Below are positions 51,040 to 61,853 of a DNA stretch of 64,000 nt, one piece after another (positions within the stretch are counted from its first letter, which is position 1; each line of letters opens with the position of its first letter). The translations under genes were made by a program, and so were the position numbers. The stretch is from assembly GCF_002893095.1 (NCBI RefSeq), contig NZ_PKQQ01000001.1, positions 248,001-312,000 on the forward strand. Direction: 5' to 3'. The stretch is from Stenotrophomonas sp. VV52. GTDB lineage: Bacteria; Pseudomonadota; Gammaproteobacteria; Xanthomonadales; Xanthomonadaceae. The notes below the pieces were generated by a model that saw only the letters and a program-made list of their open reading frames with translations, was not told the origin of the DNA and ran no database searches.

Positions 51040-52233
51040 ATGACCAACAAAGACATCGTCCTCGCCTTCTCCGGTGGCCTCGACACCAGCTTCTGCGTGC
51101 CCTACCTGCAGGAACGCGGCTACAACGTGCACACCGTGTTCGCCGACACCGGCGGCGTGGATGACGAAGAACGCGACTTCATCGAAAAGCGCGCCGCCGA
51201 ACTGGGCGTGTCCAGCCACGTCACCGTCAACGGTGGCCCGGCCATCTGGGCCGGCTTCGTCAAGCCGTTCGTGTGGGCCGGCGAAGGCTACCAGGGCCAG
51301 TACCCGCTGCTGGTGTCCGACCGTTACCTGATCGTCGACGCCGCGCTGAAGCGCGCCGCCGAACTGGGCACCAACATCATTGCCCACGGCTGCACCGGCA
51401 TGGGCAACGACCAGGTCCGCTTCGACCTCGCCGTGAAGGCGCTGGGCGACTACCAGATCGTCGCGCCGATCCGTGAAATCCAGAAGGAACATACCCAGAC
51501 CCGCGCCTACGAGCAGAAGTACCTGGAAGAGCGCGGCTTCGGCGTGCGCGCCAAGCAGCAGGCCTACACCATCAACGAAAACCTGCTCGGCCTGACCATG
51601 TCCGGCGGCGAGATCGACCGTTGGGAAGCCCCGGGCGAAGGCGCGCGTGGCTGGTGCGCACCGCGCAGCGAGTGGCCGGAAGCGGCGCTGAACGTCACCC
51701 TGAAGTTCGTTGAAGGCGAAGCGGTTGAACTGAACGGCCAGGCGCTGCCGGGCGAGCAGATCCTGGCCCAGCTCAACAAGCTGTTCGCGCCGTACGGCGT
51801 GGGCCGTGGCGTGTACACCGGCGACACCGTGATCGGCCTGAAGGGCCGCATCGTGTTCGAAGCGCCGGGCCTGGTCTCGCTGCTGACCGCGCATCGCGCG
51901 CTGGAAGACGCGGTGCTGACCAAGCAGCAGAACCGCTTCAAGCCGGACGTGGCGCGCAAGTGGGTGGAGCTGGTGTACGAAGGCTTCTACCACGACCCGC
52001 TGAAGACCGACATCGAAGCGTTCCTGAAGTCCTCGCAGGCCAAAGTCAACGGCGAAGTGGTGCTGGAAACCCGTGGCGGTCGCGTCGACGCGGTGGCGGT
52101 GAAGTCGCCGCACCTGCTGAATACCAAGGGTGCCACCTACGCGCAGTCGGCCGACTGGGGCGTGGAAGAAGCCGAAGGCTTCATCAAGCTCTTTGGCATG
52201 AGCTCCACCCTTTACGCCCAGGTAAATCGTTGA
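51040..52233 (+). CDS. argG: Argininosuccinate synthase
   Basis: Joins citrulline and aspartate with ATP (397 aa). The N-type ATP pyrophosphatase loop [15 protein letters not shown] starts the protein; [14 protein letters not shown] and the citrulline-binding [13 protein letters not shown] region follow. In this variant pathway it acts after deacetylation of N-acetylcitrulline by the next gene product. REP doublets flank it on both sides. Confidence 0.95.
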   Translation: MTNKDIVLAFSGGLDTSFCVPYLQERGYNVHTVFADTGGVDDEERDFIEKRAAELGVSSHVTVNGGPAIWAGFVKPFVWAGEGYQGQYPLLVSDRYLIVDAALKRAAELGTNIIAHGCTGMGNDQVRFDLAVKALGDYQIVAPIREIQKEHTQTRAYEQKYLEERGFGVRAKQQAYTINENLLGLTMSGGEIDRWEAPGEGARGWCAPRSEWPEAALNVTLKFVEGEAVELNGQALPGEQILAQLNKLFAPYGVGRGVYTGDTVIGLKGRIVFEAPGLVSLLTAHRALEDAVLTKQQNRFKPDVARKWVELVYEGFYHDPLKTDIEAFLKSSQAKVNGEVVLETRGGRVDAVAVKSPHLLNTKGATYAQSADWGVEEAEGFIKLFGMSSTLYAQVNR

Positions 52234-52234
52234 C

Positions 52235-52307
52235 GTAGTGCCGGCCGCTGGCCGGCTCCTCGTGCTGCCGGGTTTCGCCTGGAGCCGGCCGGCGGCCGGC
52301 ACTACCA
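52235..52307. repeat. Inverted SMAG/REP pair between argG and argE
   Basis: GTAGTGCCGGCCGCTGGCCG and the inverted CCGGCCGGCGGCCGGCACTA C flank a short spacer: a REP doublet filling the 100-bp gap. Confidence 0.75.
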
Positions 52308-52333
52308 CCTGATTCGTTTGGAACTTCTGACAC

Positions 52334-53422
52334 ATGCTTGAACAAACGCTCACCCACCTGCAGGCGCTGGTGTCCTTCGACACCCGCAACCCGCCGCGTG
52401 CGATCACCACCGGTGGCATCTTCGATTACCTGCGCGCGAACCTGCCCGGGTTCAACGTGGAGGTGATCGACCATGGCGATGGCGCGGTCAGCCTGTATGC
52501 GGTGCGCGGTATGCCCAGGTACCTGTTCAACGTGCACCTGGACACCGTGCCCGATTCCCCGCACTGGAGCGCCGACCCGCATGTCATGCGGCGCACCGAT
52601 GACCGGGTGATCGGGTTGGGCGTGTGCGACATCAAGGGCGCGGCCGCTGCACTGGTGGCCGCGGCCAATGCCAGCGATGGCGATGCCGCGTTCCTGTTCT
52701 CCAGCGACGAAGAAGCCAACGACCCGCGCTGCATCGCCGCCTTCCTCGCCCGGGGCATCCCGTACGAGGCAGTGCTGGTGGCCGAACCGACCATGAGCGA
52801 AGCGGTACTCGCGCACCGGGGCATCAGCTCGGTGCTGATGCACTTCGCCGGGAGGGCAGGGCACGCGTCGGGCAGGCAGGACGCGGCCGCCAGCGCGTTG
52901 CACCAGGCCATGCGCTGGGGCAACCGCGCGCTGGACCATGTGGAATCGCTGGCCCATGCGCGCTTCGGCGGGCTGACCGGGCTGCGCTTCAACATCGGCC
53001 GGGTCGAAGGCGGCATCAAGGCCAACATGATCGCCCCGGCCGCCGAGCTGCGCTTCGGGTTCCGCCCGCTGCCGTCGATGGACATCGACGCGCTGCTGGC
53101 AACCTTTGCCGGGTTTGCCGAGCCGGCCGCAGCCAGCTTCACCGAAACCTTCCGTGGCCCCAGCCTGCCGGCCGGGGACATCGCCGAAGCCGAGAACCGC
53201 CGCCTCGCCGCGCGCGACGTGGCCGACGCGCTGGACCTGCCGATCGGCAATGCGGTGGACTTCTGGACCGAAGCCTCGCTGTTCTCGGCCGGCGGCTACA
53301 CCACCCTGGTGTACGGCCCGGGCGACATCGCCCAGGCCCACACCGCCGACGAGTTCGTGACGCTGGAGCAGCTGCAGCGCTACACCGACGCCGTGCACCG
53401 CATCATCAGCGCCGGCGCCTGA
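52334..53422 (+). CDS. argE': Acetylcitrulline deacetylase (ArgE-like M20 peptidase)
   Basis: Zinc-dependent deacetylase of 362 aa, M20 family. Metal/catalytic motifs: FNVHLDTVPDSP, GLGVCDIKGAAAA and FSSDEEANDPRC; VLAHRGISSVLMHFAGRAGH is the dimer-domain substrate histidine region. In xanthomonads this gene product removes acetyl from N-acetylcitrulline (established for X. campestris). Its place between argG and the acetylglutamate gene fits that role. Confidence 0.92.
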   Translation: MLEQTLTHLQALVSFDTRNPPRAITTGGIFDYLRANLPGFNVEVIDHGDGAVSLYAVRGMPRYLFNVHLDTVPDSPHWSADPHVMRRTDDRVIGLGVCDIKGAAAALVAAANASDGDAAFLFSSDEEANDPRCIAAFLARGIPYEAVLVAEPTMSEAVLAHRGISSVLMHFAGRAGHASGRQDAAASALHQAMRWGNRALDHVESLAHARFGGLTGLRFNIGRVEGGIKANMIAPAAELRFGFRPLPSMDIDALLATFAGFAEPAAASFTETFRGPSLPAGDIAEAENRRLAARDVADALDLPIGNAVDFWTEASLFSAGGYTTLVYGPGDIAQAHTADEFVTLEQLQRYTDAVHRIISAGA

Positions 53423-53494
53423 CCGAATGACGCCGTCGTGGCCCCCACTGACGGACCTTCCATCGCGGCTGCGGCCGCCTGTGACGAAACCGAA

Positions 53495-54823
53495 ATGCCT
53501 TCTTCCCTCCAGCCCCACCGCCAGACCCGCCAGACCATCGTGCGCCTGCTTTCCAGCATGGCCAGCGCGAAGGAGATCAGCCAGTACCTCAAGCGCTTTT
53601 CGCAGGTGGACGCCAAGCGCTTCGCCGTGGTCAAGGTCGGCGGCGCCGTGCTGCGCGACGATCTCGAGGCACTGACCTCGTCGCTGTCGTTCCTGCAGGA
53701 AGTCGGGCTCACCCCGATCGTGCTGCACGGTGCGGGCCCGCAGCTGGACGCCGAGCTGTCGGCGGCAGGCATCGTCAAGCAGACCGTCAACGGCCTGCGC
53801 GTGACCTCGCCGGAAGGCCTGGCGATCGTGCGCCGGGTGTTCCAGGCCTCCAACCTGCAGCTGGTCGAAGCGCTGCAACAGAACGGTGCGCGCGCGACCT
53901 CGATCACCGGTGGCGTGTTCGAAGCCGAATACCTGGACCAGGCCACCTACGGGCTGGTCGGCGAAGTGAAGAAGGTCAACCTGGCCCCGATCGAAGCCAG
54001 CCTGCGCGCCGGTTCCATTCCGGTCATCACCAGCCTGGGCGAAACCCGTTGCGGGCAGATCCTCAACGTCAACGCAGACTTCGCCGCCAACGAACTGGTG
54101 CAGGAACTGCAGCCGTACAAGATCATCTTCCTCACCGGCACCGGCGGCCTGCTCGACGAAGAGGGCACGGTGATCGACTCGATCAACCTGTCCACCGAGT
54201 ACGACCAGCTGATGCAGCAGCCGTGGATCCACGGCGGCATGCGGGTCAAGATCGAACAGATCAAGGACCTGCTGGACCGGCTGCCGCTGGAGTCGTCGGT
54301 GTCGATCACGCGCCCGGCCGACCTGGCCAAGGAACTGTTCACCCACAAGGGCTCGGGCACACTGGTGCGCAAGGGCGAGAAGGTGCTGCGCGCCACTGCG
54401 TGGAGCGAACTGGACCTGCCGCGCCTGAAGGGCCTGATCGAATCCAGCTTCGGCCGTGTCCTGGTGCCGGACTACTTCGACAAGACCAAGCTGCTGCGCG
54501 CCTACGTCAGCGAGAACTACCGCGCCGCGGTGCTCCTCACCGATGAGGCCGAAGGCGTGTACCTGGACAAGTTCGCCGTGCTCGACGATGCACAGGGCGA
54601 AGGCCTTGGCCGTGCCGTGTGGAACGTGATGCTGGAGGAAACCCCGCAGCTGTTCTGGCGCTCGCGCCACGGCAACCCGATCAACCATTTCTACTACGCC
54701 GAGTCCGACGGCTGCTACAAGCAGGACCACTGGAAGGTGTTCTGGTTCGGCGCCGACGGCTTCGAGCGCATCCGCAGCTACGTGGACCACTGCGCCGCGC
54801 GTAAACCGAGCCTGGAGGGCTGA
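53495..54823 (+). CDS. argB: Bifunctional N-acetylglutamate synthase/kinase
   Basis: First two steps of arginine synthesis in one chain (442 aa from ATG 53495). The amino-acid-kinase domain has [23 protein letters not shown] and [14 protein letters not shown]; the C-terminal part (from about 290) is the GNAT-type acetyltransferase of vertebrate-like NAGS ([17 protein letters not shown]..., [15 protein letters not shown]). Such NAGS-K fusions are characteristic of Xanthomonadales and are usually the arginine-inhibited step. A GTG at 53438 gives a 19-residue extension of doubtful quality. Confidence 0.93.
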   Translation: MPSSLQPHRQTRQTIVRLLSSMASAKEISQYLKRFSQVDAKRFAVVKVGGAVLRDDLEALTSSLSFLQEVGLTPIVLHGAGPQLDAELSAAGIVKQTVNGLRVTSPEGLAIVRRVFQASNLQLVEALQQNGARATSITGGVFEAEYLDQATYGLVGEVKKVNLAPIEASLRAGSIPVITSLGETRCGQILNVNADFAANELVQELQPYKIIFLTGTGGLLDEEGTVIDSINLSTEYDQLMQQPWIHGGMRVKIEQIKDLLDRLPLESSVSITRPADLAKELFTHKGSGTLVRKGEKVLRATAWSELDLPRLKGLIESSFGRVLVPDYFDKTKLLRAYVSENYRAAVLLTDEAEGVYLDKFAVLDDAQGEGLGRAVWNVMLEETPQLFWRSRHGNPINHFYYAESDGCYKQDHWKVFWFGADGFERIRSYVDHCAARKPSLEG

Positions 54824-54827
54824 GCGC

Positions 54828-55781
<954 letters not shown>

Positions 55782-55793
55782 TTGGAGCACCCC

Positions 55794-57089
55794 ATGGCTG
55801 ACCTTCTGTGGCAGAAGCCCGGCGTCGCGGTAGACGCAAAGATCCAGACCTTCCTGGCCGGCGATGACGTCATCCTCGACCGCGAGTTCTTCCTGTACGA
55901 CGTGCAGGCCAGCAAGGCGCATGCGCAGGGCCTGGAGAACATCGGCATCCTCGACGGCGCCGAGCGCGAAGCGCTGCAGCGCGAACTGGACGTGCTCGCC
56001 GAGGATTTCCGCAGCGGCGCGTTCGTGCTGGATGAGCGCTTCGAAGACTGCCATTCGGCGATCGAAGCGCGGCTCACCGAGCGCCTCGGCGACGCCGGCC
56101 GCAAGATCCACACCGGCCGCAGCCGCAACGACCAGATCCTGGTCGCCACCCGCCTGTGGCTGAAGGACAATCTGCTGCAGGTGTCCGCGCTGAGCCGCGA
56201 AGTGGCCAAGGTCGCGCTGGACCGTGCCGAGGCCGAACAGCACCTGCCGGTGCCGGGCTACACCCATATCCAGCGCGCCGTGGTGTCCTCCGCGGGCATG
56301 TGGTGGGCCGGCTGGGCCGAGGCCTTCATCGACAACGCGGTGCGTGCGCACGACACCTTCGCGCTGGTCGACGCCAACCCGCTCGGCACCGCCGCCGGTT
56401 ATGGCGTGAACCTGCCGCTGGACCGCGCCCACACCACCCAGGCGCTGGGCTTTGCGCGCATGCAGATCTCGCCGATCTACGCGCAGCTCTCGCGCGGCAA
56501 GTTCGAACTGGCCGCACTGGAAGCACTGGGCGGGGCCACCCTCGACCTGCGCCGGCTGGCCTGGGACCTGTCGCTGTTCACCAGCGGCGAGTACAGCTTC
56601 GTCGCGTTGCCGGCGCAGTACACCACCGGCAGCTCGATCATGCCGAACAAGCGCAACCCGGACGTGATCGAGCTGATGCGCGCCACCCACGCCAGCGTGG
56701 CCGCCGCGCGTACCGAGATCGAGCAGCTGCTGTCGCTGCCGTCGGGCTACCACCGCGACCTGCAGGGCAGCAAGGGCGCCATCTTCCACGGCTTCGGTCG
56801 CGGCCTGGCCGCGCTGGAACTGCTGCCGGCGCTGCTGGCCAACCTGGAGTGGCGCGAAGACAAGCTGCGCGCCGCCATCGACTCGGGTATGTACGCCACC
56901 GACGTCGCGGTGGAAGCGGCCGTGGCCGGCGTGCCGTTCCGCGAGGCCTACAAGGCCGCAGCGGCGGCATCGGACACTGCCGGGCAGGGGCGCACCCCCG
57001 AAGGCAGCCTGTCCGCGCGCGTCTCGCCCGGCGCGGCCGCCGACCTGCGGCTGGACGAACTGCGCGCCCGCTGGGCGGCATTGGTGTAA
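55794..57089 (+). CDS. argH: Argininosuccinate lyase
   Basis: Last step, releasing arginine and fumarate (431 aa). Superfamily signature [41 protein letters not shown] and [12 protein letters not shown] are the other active-site segments. The N-terminus ([18 protein letters not shown]) is shorter than in E. coli ArgH. GGAG ribosome site before ATG 55794. Confidence 0.96.
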   Translation: MADLLWQKPGVAVDAKIQTFLAGDDVILDREFFLYDVQASKAHAQGLENIGILDGAEREALQRELDVLAEDFRSGAFVLDERFEDCHSAIEARLTERLGDAGRKIHTGRSRNDQILVATRLWLKDNLLQVSALSREVAKVALDRAEAEQHLPVPGYTHIQRAVVSSAGMWWAGWAEAFIDNAVRAHDTFALVDANPLGTAAGYGVNLPLDRAHTTQALGFARMQISPIYAQLSRGKFELAALEALGGATLDLRRLAWDLSLFTSGEYSFVALPAQYTTGSSIMPNKRNPDVIELMRATHASVAAARTEIEQLLSLPSGYHRDLQGSKGAIFHGFGRGLAALELLPALLANLEWREDKLRAAIDSGMYATDVAVEAAVAGVPFREAYKAAAAASDTAGQGRTPEGSLSARVSPGAAADLRLDELRARWAALV

Positions 57090-57094
57090 ACGGG

Positions 57095-57119
57095 AACGGC
57101 GGCCAATGGCCGCCGTTTT
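57095..57119 (+). terminator. Probable terminator after argH
   Basis: GAACGGCGGCC-AAT-GGCCGCCGTTTTC: a 10-bp GC-rich stem with four T residues starting 6 bp after the argH stop. It may end the arg operon or partially separate it from proBA. Confidence 0.65.
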
Positions 57120-57153
57120 CGCATGTGTCGATCTCCCTGCACACGGACTCCCC

Positions 57154-57414
57154 ATGAAGATCTGCTATCTCGTACTGGTCACCCGCACTCCCGGATTCAC
57201 CGACCACGCGGCCACGGAACACGTGCGCTTCCTTGATGAGGTGCGCGTGCGTGACCAGCTGCTGATCACCGGTAGCTTCACCGACAAGACCGGCGGCGCC
57301 TACGTGCTGCACAACGTGGCCGACCGCACCGCGGCGCAGGCCATCGTCGATGCTGATCCGCTGCTGGTGCTGGGCAGCGCGACCGCCACCGTCCACGAAT
57401 GGTCCACCCGCTGA
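57154..57414 (+). CDS. YciI-like small protein
   Basis: An 86-aa YCII-domain (ferredoxin-like fold) protein: MKICYLVLVTRTPGFTDHAA, HVRFLDEVRVRDQLLITGSF, and DPLLVLGSATATVHEW with the usual His/Asp pair in the fold. YciI proteins bind small molecules and are of varied function; the C-terminal EW motif fits. It sits between argH and proB, 13 bp before the latter, and is probably cotranscribed with proB. Confidence 0.8.
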   Translation: MKICYLVLVTRTPGFTDHAATEHVRFLDEVRVRDQLLITGSFTDKTGGAYVLHNVADRTAAQAIVDADPLLVLGSATATVHEWSTR

Positions 57415-57427
57415 GGCGAACCCCCCG

Positions 57428-58579
57428 ATGACCCCCGCCCGCGTGCAGTCCGCGTTCCCCGAACAACCTGTACCGGCGTGGAAACGCGCCGTGCTCAAGG
57501 TCGGCAGCAGCCTGCTGGCGGCCGACGGCGGCGGGCTGTCGCCGCGCCACGCGCTCGGCCTCGCCCAGTTCGTCTCAGCGAATGTGCTGGCCGGGCGCGA
57601 GGTGGTGATCGTGTCCTCCGGTGCCGTCGCCGCCGGCCGCGCCATCGTGCCGCGCGCGATTGAAGCCGGCGCGGCAATGGCCGCACGCCAGGCGCTGGCC
57701 GCGCTCGGGCAGGCGCAGCTGATCGGCCTGTGGCAGCGGTTCTTCGAGCGCCCGGTGGCGCAGGTACTGCTGACCCACGACGACCTGCGCAACCGGCGCC
57801 GTTACCTCAACGCACGGGCCACGCTCAACGAGCTGCTGCGGCTGGGCGCGTTGCCGGTGGTGAACGAGAACGACACCGTGTCCGTGGATGAGCTCAAGCT
57901 TGGCGACAACGACAACCTGGCCGCCACCGTGGCCGCGCTGATCGACGCGGACATCCTGTTCATCGCCACCGATATCGACGGCCTGTACAGCGCCGATCCG
58001 CGCCGCGACCCGCAGGCCCGTCCGATCCACAACGTGCCCGAGCTCAGCCTCGAGGTGCTGGCCATGGCCGGGGGGGCCGGCAGTGGCGCCGGCACCGGCG
58101 GCATGCACACCAAGCTCGAAGCAGCGGCCAAGGCCGGGCGCGTGGGCATCGACACCTGCCTGTTCAACGGCCGCGATGGCGATGTGGTGCGCGCGCTCGC
58201 ACAGGGCCGTCTGTTCGGCACCCGCATCCACGCCGGGCAGACCCGCGATGCGGCGCGCAAGTATTGGCTGCGGCATGCACCGCTGGAGGCGGGTGCGATC
58301 CTGGTGGACGACGGGGCGGCCGCTGCATTGCGCGACAAGGGCGCCTCGTTGCTGCCCGGTGGCGTCACCGGTGCCGAAGGCGAGTTCCGTCGCGGCGACA
58401 TGGTGCAGGTGCGCGTGCGCGGTGCCAACGGCGAGGTCACGTTGGCGCGCGGCGTCAGCCAGTATTCCGCCAGCGACATCCGCCGCGTCGCCGGTCGTCA
58501 TTCGCGCGACATCGAAAGCGTGCTGGGGTACAACTACGGTGGCAACGTGATCCACCGGGATGATCTGGTGCTGGTGTGA
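57428..58579 (+). CDS. proB: Glutamate 5-kinase
   Basis: First step of proline synthesis (383 aa). Kinase motifs KVGSSLLAADGG, VSSGAVAAGR, VNENDTVSVDELKLGDNDN and FIATDIDGLYSADPR; GTGGMHTKLEAA binds the nucleotide. The C-terminal PUA domain ends GNVIHRDDLVLV. It and argB both consume glutamate, and both pathways are encoded here in series. Confidence 0.96.
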   Translation: MTPARVQSAFPEQPVPAWKRAVLKVGSSLLAADGGGLSPRHALGLAQFVSANVLAGREVVIVSSGAVAAGRAIVPRAIEAGAAMAARQALAALGQAQLIGLWQRFFERPVAQVLLTHDDLRNRRRYLNARATLNELLRLGALPVVNENDTVSVDELKLGDNDNLAATVAALIDADILFIATDIDGLYSADPRRDPQARPIHNVPELSLEVLAMAGGAGSGAGTGGMHTKLEAAAKAGRVGIDTCLFNGRDGDVVRALAQGRLFGTRIHAGQTRDAARKYWLRHAPLEAGAILVDDGAAAALRDKGASLLPGGVTGAEGEFRRGDMVQVRVRGANGEVTLARGVSQYSASDIRRVAGRHSRDIESVLGYNYGGNVIHRDDLVLV

Positions 58580-58605
58580 TGTGTTCGGTTTCGTTCGGGC
58601 GGTGC

Positions 58606-58687
58606 GTGGGACACGCATGGCGTGTCGCTACCCCATGATCCACCGGACCCTGCATACCCGCGTAGCGACACGCCACGCGTGTCCCAC
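58606..58687. repeat. Inverted SMAG/REP pair between proB and proA
   Basis: GTGGGACACGCATGGCGTGT then CGCTAC, and inverted GTAGCGACACGCCACGCGTG then TCCCAC, separated by about 30 bp. Same subtype as the pair at 16572-16736. Confidence 0.75.
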
Positions 58688-58733
58688 GGATCGCTGATCG
58701 CCACGTAACACCCCTCAGGCAAGGAACCCAAAC

Positions 58734-59978
58734 ATGGACATCCGCGAACACGCCCAACACTGCCGCGCCGCCGCGCAGGTCCTCGCCCAACTTTCCCCCA
58801 AGGCCAAAACCGCGCTCCTGCTCGGCATGGCTGATGGCTTGGACGCAGACGCGGAACCCATCCTCGCCGCCAACGCCCGCGATCTTGCCGCCGCGCAGGA
58901 AAAAGGCACCGGCACCGCCATGCTCGACCGCCTCGCGCTCAACCCGGCCCGCCTGGCCGCGGTCAGCGCCGCGCTTCGCGAGGTCGCCACGCTTCCCGAC
59001 CCGGTCGGCACCGTCACCCGCGACGACATCCGCCCCAACGGCATCCGCGTGCAGAAGGTCCGCGTGCCGCTCGGCGTGATCGCGATGATCTACGAAGCGC
59101 GCCCGAACGTGACTGCCGACGCCGCCGCACTCTGCATCAAGGCCGGCAACGCGGTGATCCTGCGCGGCGGGTCCGAAGCCTTCCACTCCAATACCGCCAT
59201 CGCCCATGCGCTCAAGCGCGCGCTGCGCGATGCCGGCGTGCCCGATGCCGCGTTGACACTGGTCGAAGACCTGCGCCGCGAGACCATGCTGGCGCTGCTG
59301 CAGCTCAGCGACCTGGTCGACCTCGCCATTCCACGCGGTGGGGAAGGGCTGATCCGCTTCGTCGCCGAACACGCGCGAGTACCGGTCATCAAGCACTACA
59401 AAGGCGTGTGCCACCTGTACGTGGATCGCGCCGCCGATCTCAAGAAGGCTGTCGCCCTGCTGGTGGACGGCAAGACCAGCCGGCCCGCCGCCTGCAATTC
59501 GCTGGAAACGCTGCTGGTCCACGCCGACATCGCGGCCACGTTCCTGCCGCAGGCGGCAGCGGCGCTGCGCGAACGCGTGGTCGAACTACGCGCCGACGAC
59601 CGCGCACGCCAGTGGCTGCCTGACGCCACTGCGGCAACAGACGACGACTACGCCGCCGAGTACCTGGACCTGATCCTCGCCGTGCGCGTGGTTGACGACC
59701 TGGAGCAGGCGCTGGCCCACATCCAGCAGTACAGTTCCGACCACACCGAAGTGATCGTCACCGAAGATGCCGGCGCCGCCGAACGCTTCGTGCAGGCGCT
59801 GCGCTCCGCAGTAGTGATGGTCAACGCCTCCTCGCGGTTCTCGGATGGTGGGGAGCTTGGCCTGGGTGCGGAAATCGGCATTTCCACCACGCGCCTGCAC
59901 GCCTACGGCCCGATGGGGCTGGAAGCGCTGACGGTGGAACGATTCGTGGTGCGGGGGCAGGGGCAGGTGCGGCGCTGA
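58734..59978 (+). CDS. proA: Gamma-glutamyl phosphate reductase
   Basis: Second step of proline synthesis (414 aa). Aldehyde-dehydrogenase fold: [47 protein letters not shown], catalytic cysteine in [13 protein letters not shown] and [21 protein letters not shown]. It follows proB across a REP doublet and converges with the OmpA-family gene, 22 bp apart with no terminator visible. Confidence 0.96.
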   Translation: MDIREHAQHCRAAAQVLAQLSPKAKTALLLGMADGLDADAEPILAANARDLAAAQEKGTGTAMLDRLALNPARLAAVSAALREVATLPDPVGTVTRDDIRPNGIRVQKVRVPLGVIAMIYEARPNVTADAAALCIKAGNAVILRGGSEAFHSNTAIAHALKRALRDAGVPDAALTLVEDLRRETMLALLQLSDLVDLAIPRGGEGLIRFVAEHARVPVIKHYKGVCHLYVDRAADLKKAVALLVDGKTSRPAACNSLETLLVHADIAATFLPQAAAALRERVVELRADDRARQWLPDATAATDDDYAAEYLDLILAVRVVDDLEQALAHIQQYSSDHTEVIVTEDAGAAERFVQALRSAVVMVNASSRFSDGGELGLGAEIGISTTRLHAYGPMGLEALTVERFVVRGQGQVRR

Positions 59979-60000
59979 GCCGCCACACCTGCCTGCCCGT

Positions 60001-61290
60001 TCAGTACACCGTGTAGACGGTCCGACGGTTGGCGGCGCGGCCTGCTTCGGTGCTGTTGTCGGCGACTGGATTGCTTTCGCCGTGTCCGGTGGCCTTGAGC
60101 TGCCCCGCCGACACTCCGTTGGCCACCAGCGCCGCCACCACCGCCTTGGCGCGGCGTTCGCTGAGTGCCAGGTTTGCGGCGTCCGGGCCGTTGCTGTCGG
60201 TGTACCCGCCAACATCGATCTTCATGCCCGACGGCGCAGCCTTGATCGCCTTGGCGGCCCCCGCAACAACCGCCAGGCTGCTGGTGGAGATGGCGTCCGA
60301 ATTGTTGGTGAAGGTGATCGACGTCTGGTTCAGCGCCTTGGTCAGGTCATTTGCCCCAAAGCCAGGCTGGAGTTCACCCAACGCCTCCAGGCCGGGTTGA
60401 TACAGACCCGCGATTTCCACGTTGCTGAAGCGATTCTGGAACAGCTCACTGACCTGGGTGCGCACGTCGGTTGGCAGTTTGGAGGTATCCAGATCGAGCT
60501 TGTCGCCGTTGAACTTGAACGCGAGGCCATCGGCTTTCACTGCCGGCGCGGAGACGACCGCCTTGAGTGAGTCCATCCACGTCGCTGGCGCGAGATCGGG
60601 ATTGACGGCGACATTGGCGGTGACGTTCTTCTGCCCGAACACCCCGGCGAGGGCGCCGATGGCACCGGCCTTTTCCGCAGTGGTGCTCACCGCACCACTC
60701 AGATCGACCTTGCCGCCGGTGTTCTTGAACGACAGCGAGGGCACGGTCACGGCGGGTGCCAGGCTCGCAGTGGGCGTCGCCACCGGCGGTGGCGTGAGCA
60801 TGTTGCGCTTCTGCCAGCCGCAATACGCGAGGGCGAGAAGGGCGAGCAGCGGCAGCAGCCAGCGCCATAGGTGGAACGACTTCTTCCGGCGTGGGGCCGC
60901 GTTGATCAAGCCGGCGAAGCTGGCCGGCATGGTCGCGGGCATGGCGCCGCCGGAGGTGAGGGAGCGTACCAGCAGCGGCAGCGCGGATGCTGCATAAGTG
61001 GCCACCAGTCCCTGTTTGACCCCGGACTTCTGTCCCATCTCCTCCAGTGCCTCGTTGCCGATGACACTGCGGATCTGGCTGGCATCAATCGATCGCAGGG
61101 TGCCGTTGCCCGCCGTCCAGGATTTGGCGATGTCCCCCAACCCCGCGTTGTCGAACTTCTGCAGCAACCCTGAAACGCCGCCGGACTGTTTGAAGATGTA
61201 ACCGGCCAGTACCTTGATGAACTGCTGCGCCCCCTCACCAAGGCCAGTGGCTTTGGCGATCTGCTGGACCACCGTATCGAACGTCGACAT
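60001..61290 (-). CDS. DUF937 (YidB-like) - transmembrane - OmpA-domain protein
   Basis: A 429-aa protein of unusual build. Residues 1-110 are a YidB/DUF937 domain (FDTVVQQIAKATGLGEGAQQ, YIFKQSGGVSGLLQKFDNAG, LEEMGQKSGV). A membrane helix (about 140-160) leads to two BON-like segments (about 185-300) and an OmpA C-terminal peptidoglycan-binding domain (GGYTDSNGPDAANLALSERR, ATGHGESNPVADNSTEAGRA). The Asp and Arg that hold diaminopimelate are conserved. DUF937 would be cytoplasmic, OmpA periplasmic. Start at 61290 has GAGGGG upstream. Confidence 0.8.
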   Translation of the reverse strand: MSTFDTVVQQIAKATGLGEGAQQFIKVLAGYIFKQSGGVSGLLQKFDNAGLGDIAKSWTAGNGTLRSIDASQIRSVIGNEALEEMGQKSGVKQGLVATYAASALPLLVRSLTSGGAMPATMPASFAGLINAAPRRKKSFHLWRWLLPLLALLALAYCGWQKRNMLTPPPVATPTASLAPAVTVPSLSFKNTGGKVDLSGAVSTTAEKAGAIGALAGVFGQKNVTANVAVNPDLAPATWMDSLKAVVSAPAVKADGLAFKFNGDKLDLDTSKLPTDVRTQVSELFQNRFSNVEIAGLYQPGLEALGELQPGFGANDLTKALNQTSITFTNNSDAISTSSLAVVAGAAKAIKAAPSGMKIDVGGYTDSNGPDAANLALSERRAKAVVAALVANGVSAGQLKATGHGESNPVADNSTEAGRAANRRTVYTVY

Positions 61291-61379
61291 GTCGTATCCC
61301 CTCACAAATGAATGTGCGGGATGTCTCCGAAGCGGAGCGTACGCCTCGGCGGGGTCAGCGATGTGAAGGGTATTTCACA

Positions 61380-61853
61380 TCACCCCAGCCGCTGTTCCGT
61401 CAACCCGATCGGGCGTGCGTGATCGTCCATGTGCAGGGTTACCGACTTGCCGGCAGACAACTGCTGCGCCAGCGCCGGGGTCGCACCCAGGTTGTGCGCG
61501 ATCTTTTCCAGCGACACGTCCTGGCGCGGGTTGCGCCGGTCCTTGCCGGCAAAGCGCATGCGGTTGTACTCGGCCCAGGTGATCAGCAGCAGCGAGCAGC
61601 ACACCAGCATCACCGGCAGCGCGATGACGATGAAGGGATCGACCTTCTGCTTGTACTCATACAGCTGCAGGAACGCCAACCGACCGCCCAGCAACCACGA
61701 CAGTGCGGTGATCAGTGGCGCCCACAGGTAGAAGTAGAAACCCCAGAAGGCAATGGTGACGAACCCCCACGCCGTGCGCTGCAACCTGGGCTGCTGGCGC
61801 GTCTTGCGGATCAGGCGGGAGTCGTAGCGGCGGTTCGGCTTGGCGGCGTTCAT
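61380..61853 (-). CDS. pgaD: Poly-beta-1,6-GlcNAc biosynthesis protein PgaD
   Basis: Small inner-membrane partner of the PgaC synthase (157 aa). Two membrane helices (about 28-55 and 72-95; FVTIAFWGFYFYLWAPLITA, FIVIALPVMLVCCSLLLITW) and a C-terminal cytoplasmic part with SLEKIAHNLGA. In E. coli PgaC and PgaD together bind cyclic-di-GMP. It overlaps pgaC by 4 bp (ATGA). E. coli PgaD is similar in size. Confidence 0.88.
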   Translation of the reverse strand: MNAAKPNRRYDSRLIRKTRQQPRLQRTAWGFVTIAFWGFYFYLWAPLITALSWLLGGRLAFLQLYEYKQKVDPFIVIALPVMLVCCSLLLITWAEYNRMRFAGKDRRNPRQDVSLEKIAHNLGATPALAQQLSAGKSVTLHMDDHARPIGLTEQRLG

